From Cutibacterium acnes (GTDB lineage Bacteria > Actinomycetota > Actinomycetes > Propionibacteriales > Propionibacteriaceae), in NCBI RefSeq assembly GCF_003030305.1, contig NZ_CP023676.1, forward strand, positions 2,356,001-2,420,000: a DNA stretch of 64,000 nucleotides, written 5' to 3'. This document shows, one piece after another, positions 52,162 to 61,153 of the stretch. Under the pieces are notes generated by a model that did not search any database, was not told the DNA's origin, and saw only the letters and a list, made by a program, of their open reading frames with translations. Within the stretch, counting starts at the first letter, position 1. Each line of letters begins with the position of its first letter. The translations under genes were made by a program, and so were the position numbers.

Positions 52162-53592
52162 ATGACCGTGCTCACGACTCTGGAGATCGGCTCCACCATC
52201 ACCAAAGCCAACGCCTTCCGCATGGAGTCCGGGCTACTGCACCACATCGGGCAGGGATTCGCCCCCACCTCGGTGGCCGCCGGCGACGTGCGTATCGGCG
52301 CGGATGCCGCGATCGCTCAGATGCGTGAGCAATGCGCCTCACCTCCGGCCGCCGGGGAGATCTTCGTGAACTCCTCGGCGGCCGGTGGACTGCGTATGAG
52401 CGTCCATGGCCTCACTCGGTCCATGACGGCCAGGGCTGCCCGCGAAGCGGCTCTGGGCGCCGGGGCCATTGTCACTATGACCACCGTCGGGGCAATGGAC
52501 GAGTTCGACCTGGAAGATCTCCAGGAGAATCGCCCCAGCATCATCTTGCTGGCCGGTGGAGTCGATGACGGAGAGAAACGCATCGTTGTCGAGAACGCGA
52601 AAGTCATTGCGTCCGCCCAGCTTGGGGTGCCAGTGGTCTATGCCGGAAATTCCCGAGTGAGGCGGCGGGTCGAGCACATTTTTGTCGATGCCGGCCAGCC
52701 GCTGACATGCGTTGACAATGTCTTCCCTGACGTCGACGTGCTGCGTGTCGAACCGGTGCGCGCCGTCATTCACGACGTCTTCAACGACCACATCACCGCT
52801 GCCCCAGGCATGCACGGCCTAGTTGAGCTGACCAACCACGAGATCCTGCCAACCCCAGGAGCCGTACTGCTCGCCACTGAGTTGTTCGCCGATGCTGTGG
52901 GCGATGCGGTGGTGGTCGACGTTGGCGGTGCCACAACTGACGTTCACAGCGTCACCGACGGGTCCTCGGAGTGGTCGGCTCGGGTGATCGACCCCGAACC
53001 ACGTACCAAGAGAACCGTCGAGGGAGACCTCGGCGTCTTCGTTAACGCACGTCGCGTCGCGGCGATGACTGACGAGGGAGAGGACGAGGAGCGTCTGGAG
53101 TGGCTACGCGCCATTCCCAGCGACGAGCGGGAAGCCGAGGTGACTCGGTGGCTTGCCCGGGAGGCTGTCGAGGCTGGGGTAGGCCGTCACGCCGGGACGG
53201 TGACCGAGATCTTCACCCCGACCGGCAAGACCCAGGTGGTGCGTGGCAAAGACCTCAGCGCGGTCCGCTGGGTGGTGGGAACCGGTGGGGCCCTGACTCG
53301 AGTGCCGGGCGGTGCGGATATTCTCCGTCGAATCTGTACCGGAGCTGGCGCCCAACTGTTGCCCAGCCCTGAAGCCACCATTGTCATCGACCGCGACTAT
53401 CGATTCTCCGCCCTCGGGACGGTAGCCCAGTGCTACCCCGACGAGGTCCGTCGTACCTTCGCGGCCTGGATCGAATCCCTCACTGGCAACACAAAACTGC
53501 CCAGCGACGAGGGGGTAGGTGTCAATGATGACGCTGCCCCACCCGACGTGACAAAAAACGACACCCCACACGGGTTGGAAAGCACATCATGA
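52162..53592 (+). CDS. MutL/GlmL-type reactivating factor for the aminomutase
   Basis: 476 residues, ASKHA-fold ATPase. Phosphate-1-like loop LEIGSTITKANAF at the start, VVVDVGGATTDVHSV as the phosphate-2 loop (about residues 250-265), and VVGTGGALTRV near the C-terminus. GlmL/MutL proteins restore B12 mutases whose cofactor has been damaged during turnover. The place between oraE (5 nt) and the racemase (4-nt overlap) supports service to OraSE. Confidence 0.87.
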   Translation: MTVLTTLEIGSTITKANAFRMESGLLHHIGQGFAPTSVAAGDVRIGADAAIAQMREQCASPPAAGEIFVNSSAAGGLRMSVHGLTRSMTARAAREAALGAGAIVTMTTVGAMDEFDLEDLQENRPSIILLAGGVDDGEKRIVVENAKVIASAQLGVPVVYAGNSRVRRRVEHIFVDAGQPLTCVDNVFPDVDVLRVEPVRAVIHDVFNDHITAAPGMHGLVELTNHEILPTPGAVLLATELFADAVGDAVVVDVGGATTDVHSVTDGSSEWSARVIDPEPRTKRTVEGDLGVFVNARRVAAMTDEGEDEERLEWLRAIPSDEREAEVTRWLAREAVEAGVGRHAGTVTEIFTPTGKTQVVRGKDLSAVRWVVGTGGALTRVPGGADILRRICTGAGAQLLPSPEATIVIDRDYRFSALGTVAQCYPDEVRRTFAAWIESLTGNTKLPSDEGVGVNDDAAPPDVTKNDTPHGLESTS

Positions 53593-54677
53593 ACCGCTCC
53601 ACTCCCCGGTTGGAGATTTTCGCCGACCGTATCCGCGACAACGCGCGAGCAATCGTCACTCAATGCGCCAAACACGGCGTTCAGGTCGCAGCAGTCACCA
53701 AGGTGTTACATGCCCACCCAGTGCTCCTCCAGGCTCTGGAGGACACCGGCATCACGATGCTTGCTGATTCTCGACTTCAAAACCTGCGTCAGATCGCCGA
53801 ATGTGGCACCTCGCTGCCAACCATGCTGTTGCGAGCCCCCGGGCGTCACGACATTGACGACACTGTTCAGCTCGCCGACATTTCTCTCAACTCCTCCCTC
53901 ACGACGATGACCGCCTTATCGGAGGCTGCTGTTCGGGCCGGAACCCGCCACGGAGTCATCGTCATGGTCGATGTCGGCGATCTGCGTGAGGGAGTGTGGC
54001 CCGACCATCTCGTCGATGTTGTCTCCTCGGCAGCCGCCCTGCCCGGCATCGACGTTAAGGGGGTCGGTACCAACCTGGCCTGCTACGGTGGAGTCCAACC
54101 GAGCGTCGAAAATATGACTCGCCTAGTCCAGCTACGCGACATGGCGCGCGCGGCCACCGGCCTTGAGCTGGGTCTTATCTCAGGCGGGAACTCGGCAAAT
54201 CTTCCGCTCATGATGAGTGGTGCCATGCCGTCCGAAATCAACAATCTGCGCATTGGTGAAGCCATCATTCTGGGGCGCAACACCTTGGATCGGTCACCAT
54301 GGCCGCAAACTCGTCAAGACACCGTCGAGGTCGTCGCCGAGATCATCGAACTCGAGCGCAAGCCGTCAATTCCGCTGGGACGCACCGGCGAGGACGCGTT
54401 CGGTCAACATGTCACCTTCACTGATCGCGGCATTCGACTGCGTGCCATCTGTAATCTCGGTCGTCAGGACGTCAATCCGTCCGATCTGGCGCCCGTCGAC
54501 CCCGGCAACATCGTGCTGGGAGCCAGTTCGGATCACCTCATCGTTGATATGACTGATTCTTCCGAGTCCGTCGAGATCGGCACCGAAGTGAGATTCTGGC
54601 CTACCTATGCCGGTTTACTCGCCACCGCCACCTCCTCTGCTGTGTGGAAGGCAGCGGCCACTCCCCATCGCCTATGA
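53589..54677 (+). CDS. orr: Ornithine racemase (alanine-racemase-fold PLP enzyme)
   Basis: 362 residues. N-terminal alanine-racemase barrel: PRLEIFADRIRDNARAI, then the PLP Lys in VAAVTKVLHAHP (residue about 38) and LADSRLQNLRQI; later GLISGGNSANLPLM and LRIGEAIILGRNT. It would supply D-ornithine for the D-specific aminomutase. Not a standard Alr: a separate alr is at 58296. Overlaps the reactivase gene (ATGA); 38 nt before a permease gene. Confidence 0.87.
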   Translation: MNRSTPRLEIFADRIRDNARAIVTQCAKHGVQVAAVTKVLHAHPVLLQALEDTGITMLADSRLQNLRQIAECGTSLPTMLLRAPGRHDIDDTVQLADISLNSSLTTMTALSEAAVRAGTRHGVIVMVDVGDLREGVWPDHLVDVVSSAAALPGIDVKGVGTNLACYGGVQPSVENMTRLVQLRDMARAATGLELGLISGGNSANLPLMMSGAMPSEINNLRIGEAIILGRNTLDRSPWPQTRQDTVEVVAEIIELERKPSIPLGRTGEDAFGQHVTFTDRGIRLRAICNLGRQDVNPSDLAPVDPGNIVLGASSDHLIVDMTDSSESVEIGTEVRFWPTYAGLLATATSSAVWKAAATPHRL

Positions 54678-54715
54678 GGCGACCATCATCACCTTCACCG
54701 AACAAAGGAGTTCTT

Positions 54716-56191
54716 GTGAGTGCACGAGAAACGCAATCCGTCGACACACCGCGCCGCAGCGCCTTGGCCAGACCCGTGAAGAAACCGCCAGCCACTCTCG
54801 ACCTGGAAAGCCCCACAGAGGAGCGCGAGCTACAACGCGGGCTGACCAACCGTCACCTACAGCTCATTGCTTTGGGCGGTGCCATCGGCACCGGAATGTT
54901 CATGGGATCCAGCAGCACCATCCACCTTGCTGGCCCATCTAGTGCTCTCGTCTACGCTCTCATTGGGTTTTTCCTCTATTTCATGATGCGAGCCCTCGGT
55001 GAGATGCTGCTGTCCAATCTCAACTACAAGTCTTTCCGAGATATCGCTGAGGACCTACTTGGCCCAGCTGGTGGTTTTATCGCCGGCTGGACGTATTGGT
55101 TCTCGTGGATCGTGGCCGCCATGGGCGACATGGCCGCTATTACCGCCTACTTCCAATATTGGTGGCCGAATATCCCAAAGTGGCTACCCGCAACCGCCCT
55201 GGCCGCTGTCCTCCCCGCCCTCAACATCATTGCCGTGCAGTTCTTTGGTGAAGCCGAATTCTGGTTCGCCCTCATCAAGCTCATCGCGGTCGGCGCGCTG
55301 GTCATTGTCGCCATCGCGCTGTTGGCAAGCCGCTTCGTCTCCCCTGACGGTGACCCCGCTACTATCGCCAACCTGTGGAATGATGGCGGTTTCTTCCCCA
55401 ACGGCCTGATGGGCTTCCTTGGTGGCTTCCAAATCGCGTTCTTCGCCTTCGTCGGCATCGAACTCGTTGGTACTGCTGCCGCTGAAACTAAGGATCCTTG
55501 CACCACTCTCCCAAAGGCGATCAATGCCATCCCGGTGCGGCTTGCCCTGTTCTACGTGTTCGCCCTGCTTGCTATTACCGCTGTCATTCCGTGGCGCAAA
55601 GTCGTGCCCGGGGTAAGCCCCTTCGTGTCGCTGTTCGGCTTGGCGGGCTTCGGCGCAGCTGCCAGTGTGATGAACTTCGTCCTGCTTACCGCTGCGGCGT
55701 CCTCGGATAACTCTGGTCTGTATTCGACCTCACGAATGATGTACGGCTTAGCTCTCGACGGTCAGGCTCCCTCGCGGTTCCGAAAACTGTCGAGTAACAA
55801 CGTGCCACGCAACGCACTCGTCGCTTCGTGCCTGCTGCTGCTAAGCGGCATCACTTTCCTCTACACCTCGGATTCGATCATGCAGGCCTTCGCCCTGGTG
55901 ACGACAGTTGCCGCCCTGCTGTTCCTTTTCACCTGGTCACTCATCGTTGTGTGCTACATCGTGTACCGCCGCAAGCGCCCACAGCTCCACGAAGAGTCCA
56001 TCTACAAGATGCCTGGTGGCGTCCCCATGTGCTGGGTTGTGCTGGCCTTCTTCACCATCAGCCTGGTCATTCTTACCTTGGACCCAACCACTCGGATCGC
56101 AGTGCTCATCACCCCGATCTGGTTCGCGTTCATCGGATCGATGTACTTCGTGCACCACCGCCACGAACAGCGTAAAGAGGCGCTGCGCTAA
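54716..56191 (+). CDS. CycA-like amino acid permease
   Basis: 491 residues, about 12 membrane helices. GTG 54716 follows AAAGGAG at 5 nt; a longer frame from 54644 would overlap the racemase. Leader ELQRGLTNRHLQLIALGGAIG and FVGIELVGTAAAETKDP place it in the CycA/AnsP-like group. As last gene of the ornithine operon it could import ornithine or release the D-alanine formed; the charge preference cannot be read from sequence. Confidence 0.85.
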   Translation: MSARETQSVDTPRRSALARPVKKPPATLDLESPTEERELQRGLTNRHLQLIALGGAIGTGMFMGSSSTIHLAGPSSALVYALIGFFLYFMMRALGEMLLSNLNYKSFRDIAEDLLGPAGGFIAGWTYWFSWIVAAMGDMAAITAYFQYWWPNIPKWLPATALAAVLPALNIIAVQFFGEAEFWFALIKLIAVGALVIVAIALLASRFVSPDGDPATIANLWNDGGFFPNGLMGFLGGFQIAFFAFVGIELVGTAAAETKDPCTTLPKAINAIPVRLALFYVFALLAITAVIPWRKVVPGVSPFVSLFGLAGFGAAASVMNFVLLTAAASSDNSGLYSTSRMMYGLALDGQAPSRFRKLSSNNVPRNALVASCLLLLSGITFLYTSDSIMQAFALVTTVAALLFLFTWSLIVVCYIVYRRKRPQLHEESIYKMPGGVPMCWVVLAFFTISLVILTLDPTTRIAVLITPIWFAFIGSMYFVHHRHEQRKEALR

Positions 56192-56554
56192 TTTTTACCG
56201 TCACCCCAGCGCCGCAGGCACGCCACATGCTCGCCAGGCCGGGGCTCGGGGATTTTTACGTGAACCGAGGTGACGCGGTTGACTGCGCACTGCAACATGC
56301 TGGCTCGACCACCTCAGTGCCCCGTTACACATCGGCCAACACCTGCGCGAAAATTTCATGGGCATGTTCGCACAGACAGCCGTGAATCCTCCTTGGATTA
56401 CCATTATCCTGCCCTGACCATATATCAAATCCGTCGCACGTAAACCCACCGGTGTTACACTGCAATAAATCGCGTCGCGGCAAGTTGAGTCATCGTCGAT
56501 TCAGCCTCATCGCGCGCCCCTGATCTTGGTGATCGTTTTTAGGAGACGATTGAT
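56192..56554. other. Intergenic region between two CycA-like permease genes
   Basis: 363 bp without a gene. It carries an inverted-orientation copy of the recurring intergenic motif (GGGGATTTTTACGTGAACC, 56248-56266) and an A/T-richer stretch about 56410-56470 that may hold the promoter of the next permease (GTGTTACACT near 56450). Confidence 0.4.
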
Positions 56555-58069
56555 ATGACTGGTTTTAACCAGATTCCAGATAGGGAGCGGTACCCGCACG
56601 CATTGGCGTCAAACGAGCACCGCGGCTTGACTGCACAGGAACCTGAATCGTCGCCATCCAGCCCCCACCCAGAGGCCCATCTGCATCGCAACCTGAACAA
56701 CCGTCACATTCAGCTCATCGCCATCGGTGGGGCTATCGGAACCGGACTGTTCCTAGGCTCTGGCAAAGCCATCCGCGCCGCCGGCCCTAGCATCATCGTG
56801 TCGTACCTCATCATCGGTACCATGCTTTATTTCGTCGTCAGGGCTATGGGCGAGTTGCTCATGTATAACCTCGACTACAAGAGTTTCCAAGACTTCGCAG
56901 CTGACCTGATCGGCCCTTGGGCTGGATTCTTTCTGGGGTGGACGTATTGGCTTTGTTGGATCGTCACCGGTATGGCTGAGCTCATTGGAATTACAACCTA
57001 TTGGGACTTCTGGGTTAAGAATAGAGGGACTGCAGCTCTGCTCGCAGCCGCCACATTGTTTCTCCTACTCTGTTTAAATCTGCTCACCGTAAGGATGTTT
57101 GGAGAGTTAGAATTCTGGTTTGCGCTCATCAAGATCATCGCGATTATTTCCCTCATCGTCCTCGCCATCGTGCTGGCGGTCATGAAGTTCCAGTTTCCGT
57201 CGGGAAGCATGGCATCCGTGGCCAACCTGTGGAACCGTGGCGGCTTCATGCCCAACGGCTGGAGTGGGTTCTTCGCTGGTTTTCAGATGGCAGCATTCGC
57301 GTTTGTGGGAATCGAGCTCATCGGGACCACCGCCGCCGAGACACGGGATCCCGAGAAGACCCTGCCTCGGGCTATCAGCGCCGTCCCCGCTCGAATCCTC
57401 ATCTTTTATGTCGGTGCCCTGCTCGCGATCATGACTGCCGTTCCGTGGGACGAGGTCCGGGCAGATTCCTCCCCGTTCGTGCAGGTTCTCGGGCTAGTTG
57501 GATTCGCTGGTGCAGCTAGCGTGATGAATTTCGTCGTCCTGACATCGGCAGCCTCGTCGTCTAACTCTGGGATTTACTCCATCTCAAGAATGCTTTTCGG
57601 ACTCGCTCACAAGCGCATGGCGCCGAAGGTGTTCGGCGGACTCAGTAAGAACGGCGTCCCCCGCTGGGGCCTCGTCATCACTGTCCTGGTCCTGAGCACG
57701 GCACTACTCCTAGCCGCATCAGAGTCGTTTGTCGAGGCATTCACCCTCGTGACGACAATTTCGTCGGTACTATTCATCTTCGTCTGGAGCATGATCGTCA
57801 TCAGCTACATGAAATACCGCAGGGTTGCTCCCGCAGCCCATGCTGCATCGAAGTACCCCATGCCTGGAGGTCGCGGCATGTGCTGGGCCGTGTTGGTGTT
57901 CTTCGTGTTCGTCCTCGTGTTGCTGGCCCAGGAAGCCGACACTGCGCGAGCTCTGGCCCTCACACCAATATGGTTTGTCATCCTCGGCGTCGGCTGGTTC
58001 TTCGACCGCCACCACGCTACCCATGACGACGTAGGCACCGACGAGGCCCATCCGAAGGGAGATAGCTAA
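56555..58069 (+). CDS. CycA-like amino acid permease
   Basis: 504 residues, about 12 membrane helices, third CycA-like permease of the window. Leader HRNLNNRHIQLIAIGGAIG, then LFLGSGKAIRAAGPSI, and FVGIELIGTTAAETRDPE. AGGAG lies 11 nt before ATG 56555. It has its own upstream region and a terminator behind it, so it is likely expressed separately from the ornithine operon. Next gene is alanine racemase, consistent with an alanine-related substrate. Confidence 0.86.
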   Translation: MTGFNQIPDRERYPHALASNEHRGLTAQEPESSPSSPHPEAHLHRNLNNRHIQLIAIGGAIGTGLFLGSGKAIRAAGPSIIVSYLIIGTMLYFVVRAMGELLMYNLDYKSFQDFAADLIGPWAGFFLGWTYWLCWIVTGMAELIGITTYWDFWVKNRGTAALLAAATLFLLLCLNLLTVRMFGELEFWFALIKIIAIISLIVLAIVLAVMKFQFPSGSMASVANLWNRGGFMPNGWSGFFAGFQMAAFAFVGIELIGTTAAETRDPEKTLPRAISAVPARILIFYVGALLAIMTAVPWDEVRADSSPFVQVLGLVGFAGAASVMNFVVLTSAASSSNSGIYSISRMLFGLAHKRMAPKVFGGLSKNGVPRWGLVITVLVLSTALLLAASESFVEAFTLVTTISSVLFIFVWSMIVISYMKYRRVAPAAHAASKYPMPGGRGMCWAVLVFFVFVLVLLAQEADTARALALTPIWFVILGVGWFFDRHHATHDDVGTDEAHPKGDS

Positions 58070-58083
58070 GTGACGATAATCGT

Positions 58084-58114
58084 CAGGCACGGTTCCACCT
58101 GAACGCCGTGCCTG
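58084..58114 (+). terminator. Terminator hairpin after the third permease gene
   Basis: CAGGCACGG (58084-58092) pairs perfectly with CCGTGCCTG (58106-58114), 13-nt loop, 14 nt past the stop. Confidence 0.7.
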
Positions 58115-58239
58115 CGCCGCAGTTCTCTACTACCGACCCTCAATCCTCAGGTTTTACTTTTCTATCCCCTACTCGCCGCTTCTCAGCCAATGTCCCCAGC
58201 CTTTCTCCGAAGCGACCCGACCCTACTCAACCCGGCCCC

Positions 58240-58259
58240 GCACCGGGCCAACCCGGTGC
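58240..58259 (+). other. Short perfect hairpin in the alr leader
   Basis: GCACCGGG-CCAA-CCCGGTGC, 8-bp stem with a 4-nt loop, 36 nt before the alr start and 23 nt before its Shine-Dalgarno. Could be an attenuator or mRNA-stability element; the preceding 100 nt are strikingly pyrimidine-rich. Confidence 0.5.
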
Positions 58260-58295
58260 TTCGCTATTTCTGACAGTTCACAGGAGTTATGACAC

Positions 58296-59423
58296 ATGCC
58301 ACGTTGTCCATCGCCTTCTCACGCCATTATTGATCTGTCTGCCATCGCTGCGAACCTCGCCGTCGTGAGGAAACGCGCAGGCGACCGAAAGGTCCTCTTT
58401 GCCGTCAAGGCCGACGCCTATGGGCATGGGGCAGTGGAAGTCTCGCGCTATGTCGAAAAACACCGGTATGCCGACTGGCTCGCCGTCGCCACGGTCGCTG
58501 AAGGCCAAGAGCTGGTTGAAGCCGGCATCACCCTGCCCATACTCAAACTCTCCCCCGCCGATCCTTGGGACATGGATGCAGCCATTACGTCCGGGATTCG
58601 TCTCACCGTGGTGGATTTCGACACCCTGGAGGCGGTAAGCAAAGCCGCTGTACGACTAGGAATCACTGCCAAGATTCATATCGCTGTTGATAGCGGCATG
58701 GGACGCATCGGGCTGCGTCCTGAATGCCTTGCTGAACTCACTGCTGCCGCTGACCGCGCCAAAGGCGTCGAAGTCGAAGGCGTCTTCACTCACCTGCCCA
58801 TTAGCGATGTGCCGGAGGGGGCGGAGTTCACCCGCCGCGAGATCGACACTTTCATGACTGCTGTCTCGCTGATAGAAACACATCGTGGGCCGTTCCCCCT
58901 TGTGCACCTGGCCAATTCCGGCGCCATCCTCGGGCACGATCTGGGGAAAACCTCCATGGTGCGCGCCGGCATCGTTGGGTACGGATACGATCCCAACCCT
59001 CACGCCGACCGTGCCGACCTACACCCTGCCCTGTCCTGGATCAGCCACGTCACCTTCGTTAAAACTGTCAGTGTGGGGGATACCATCGGCTACGGCAGAA
59101 CATGGACAGCCAGCGAAACGACAAAAATCGCCACCGTCCCAGTCGGTTACGCCGACGGACTGTCCCGAGGACTGTCAAATAAAGGACACGTTCTCATTAG
59201 AGGGTCCGTTCATCCCATCGTCGGTCGGATCTGCATGGACCAATTCATGGTCGATCTTGGCCCCGATTCGAACGTCACGGTGGGAGATGAGGTGGTGCTC
59301 ATTGGAACCCAGGAGGACGAAACTCTGACCGCTGATGACATGGCCGAACTCCTCGGAACCATTAGCTACGAGATCACTTGCGCCATTTCCAAACGCGTGG
59401 ATCGGTACTGGGTCGGGCAGTGA
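58296..59423 (+). CDS. alr: Alanine racemase
   Basis: 375 residues. PLP enzyme interconverting L- and D-alanine. N-terminal barrel begins HAIIDLSAIAANLAVVRKR; the PLP Lys is in FAVKADAYGHGAVEVSRY; GRICMDQFMVDLG carries the substrate-contacting region. AGGAG lies 9 nt before the ATG. Essential for D-Ala in peptidoglycan; here it may also convert D-alanine from the ornithine pathway to the L form for alanine dehydrogenase. Confidence 0.96.
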   Translation: MPRCPSPSHAIIDLSAIAANLAVVRKRAGDRKVLFAVKADAYGHGAVEVSRYVEKHRYADWLAVATVAEGQELVEAGITLPILKLSPADPWDMDAAITSGIRLTVVDFDTLEAVSKAAVRLGITAKIHIAVDSGMGRIGLRPECLAELTAAADRAKGVEVEGVFTHLPISDVPEGAEFTRREIDTFMTAVSLIETHRGPFPLVHLANSGAILGHDLGKTSMVRAGIVGYGYDPNPHADRADLHPALSWISHVTFVKTVSVGDTIGYGRTWTASETTKIATVPVGYADGLSRGLSNKGHVLIRGSVHPIVGRICMDQFMVDLGPDSNVTVGDEVVLIGTQEDETLTADDMAELLGTISYEITCAISKRVDRYWVGQ

Positions 59424-59612
59424 CGAGCCCAAGCTCGTCATCGCGCAATGGCTGGAAGAGAGTATTGCCCAACCTCGTATTACTAAATTCCCCGATTCGG
59501 TTGGGAACCGATCACGTGAGGGCCCGGACCATGCTCCGATCGGGAGAAATCGTCACCGGGTTGCTGCTCTCCCGAACCGGACAGGACGTGTGAGGAGAGC
59601 AGCGCTGGTTAC

Positions 59613-61037
59613 TCACTCGAAGTGGTAGTGCTTCACGACCTTGTCGATGCATTCGCGAGCCATCTGCGCGACAGGCATCTCGCAAAAGACCCGCAGGAGA
59701 GGCTCGGTGCCAGAAAACCGAACAATGATCCACCCACCGTTGGCGAAATAGACCTTCACCCCGTCCATGTCGCTGATGTGATCGACCTCTAGGCCGAAGT
59801 CGGGCAGATCCTTGTCCTGGTAGATACGCCTCTTGAGGTACTCCTTGTCCTCAGGGGCGAAGGAGAAGTCGTCCTCCACCATCTCTAGCCGACCGTAACG
59901 CTCCTCGATGTCGGCGTAGATCTGCGAAAGCTTCTTACCCCGCTTGGCGATCATTTCCACCAGCAGGGTGCCAGCATAGACACCATCCTTGCCTGCAATA
60001 TGCCCCTGGACGGTCAAACCACCGGAGGACTCACCACCGATGACGGCGTTGGTCTCGGCCATCTTGGACGACACCCACTTAAATCCGACCGGTACCTCGT
60101 AACAGGTCTGCCCGTGGGCCTCGGCGACACGGTCAAGCAGGTGGGTCGTCGCGAGGTTACGCACGCAGGGCCCCTGCCATCCCTTGTCCTCCAGAAGGTA
60201 GGTGTACAGCAATACGAGGATCTGGTTGGGATGCAAGAAATGCCCCTGGTCATCAATGATACCGAGGCGGTCTGCGTCACCATCAGTGGCAATGCCGATA
60301 TCGGCTCCACGCTCGACAACCTCCTGGGCCAGAGTCTGGAGGGTTCGCGAATTCGGAGAAGGAAGGCGCCCACCAAAGAGGGTGTCGCGACGCTCGTGAA
60401 TGGTATCGACGTCGCAACGGGCCGTCATAAGGATGGTCTGGAGGCAGGTGCGGGAAACGCCAAACATGGGGTCGAGGACGACCTTGAGGTGGGCGTGGCG
60501 GATGGCCTCCAGATCGACATGATCAAGGATCGCGTCGATGTACCAGTTCATTGATGTCTGCACCTCAATTACACCGTCACGAAGGGCATCAGTGCGGTGC
60601 ACGCGCCTAATGTCCTTTGGGCTGATGGAATTGGCGCGGTGCTGAATGGGTTCAGTGATCTCGACCTTGGCATCACGGCCACCCTCCGTGAACACCTTGA
60701 GACCGTTATAAGTGGCAGGGTTGTGGGAGGCGGTCACCGCCATACCGTAGGCACAGCCGAGGTCCCGAACGGTCCACATGATCATCGGGGTCGGAGCAGG
60801 CCGGTCGATGATTCTCACGACGATGTCGTTACCGGCGAGTACCTCCGCTGCCCACCAAGCGAATTCCGGGGAAAGGAAGCGCTGGTCGTATCCGATGACG
60901 ACAGGGCGATGTTCCTGATTTTCGTCGTGTATACGGTCGGCAAGCGCCTGAGCGACCCGCTCAACATTTAAGCGAGTAAACGTGTCCGCGATGATGGCTC
61001 GCCAGCCGCCGGTGCCAAATTCAATTTCGTCCGCCAT
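59613..61037 (-). CDS. Phosphoglucomutase/phosphomannomutase family protein
   Basis: 474 residues. Alpha-D-phosphohexomutase fold: FGTGGWRAIIADTFT at the start, the phosphoserine loop VTASHNPATYNG (about residues 102-113), the metal loop ATDGDADRLGIID and the sugar-binding GGESSGGLT, then RFSGTEPLLRVF for phosphate binding. Interconverts hexose 1- and 6-phosphates; exact sugar not determined. ATG 61037 sits 7 nt after TAACCT (-10, leaderless). Downstream of the kinase-nucleotidyltransferase pair in the same orientation. Confidence 0.92.
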   Translation of the reverse strand: MADEIEFGTGGWRAIIADTFTRLNVERVAQALADRIHDENQEHRPVVIGYDQRFLSPEFAWWAAEVLAGNDIVVRIIDRPAPTPMIMWTVRDLGCAYGMAVTASHNPATYNGLKVFTEGGRDAKVEITEPIQHRANSISPKDIRRVHRTDALRDGVIEVQTSMNWYIDAILDHVDLEAIRHAHLKVVLDPMFGVSRTCLQTILMTARCDVDTIHERRDTLFGGRLPSPNSRTLQTLAQEVVERGADIGIATDGDADRLGIIDDQGHFLHPNQILVLLYTYLLEDKGWQGPCVRNLATTHLLDRVAEAHGQTCYEVPVGFKWVSSKMAETNAVIGGESSGGLTVQGHIAGKDGVYAGTLLVEMIAKRGKKLSQIYADIEERYGRLEMVEDDFSFAPEDKEYLKRRIYQDKDLPDFGLEVDHISDMDGVKVYFANGGWIIVRFSGTEPLLRVFCEMPVAQMARECIDKVVKHYHFE

Positions 61038-61044
61038 GGCTCAC

Positions 61045-61050
61045 AGGTTA
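61045..61050 (-). promoter_or_regulatory. -10 hexamer TAACCT (phosphohexomutase gene)
   Basis: Minus-strand TAACCT, 7 nt before ATG 61037. Confidence 0.5.
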
Positions 61051-61098
61051 GGTCGAAAAAGCCTTCATGGTTCGTAAAACCCAGCCCCATGGCAACTG

Positions 61099-61138
61099 CG
61101 CTCATCGCTCCTGCGCGATAGCAGGAATACGATGAGCG
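61099..61138 (-). terminator. Two-step hairpin terminator after the GHMP kinase gene
   Basis: Outer arms CGCTCATCG (61099-61107) and CGATGAGCG (61130-61138) enclose an inner stem CCTGC/GCAGG (61110-61114, 61121-61125). It lies 16 nt past the kinase stop and upstream of the phosphohexomutase promoter. Confidence 0.7.
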
Positions 61139-61153
61139 GGCTGCCGAACGGAA

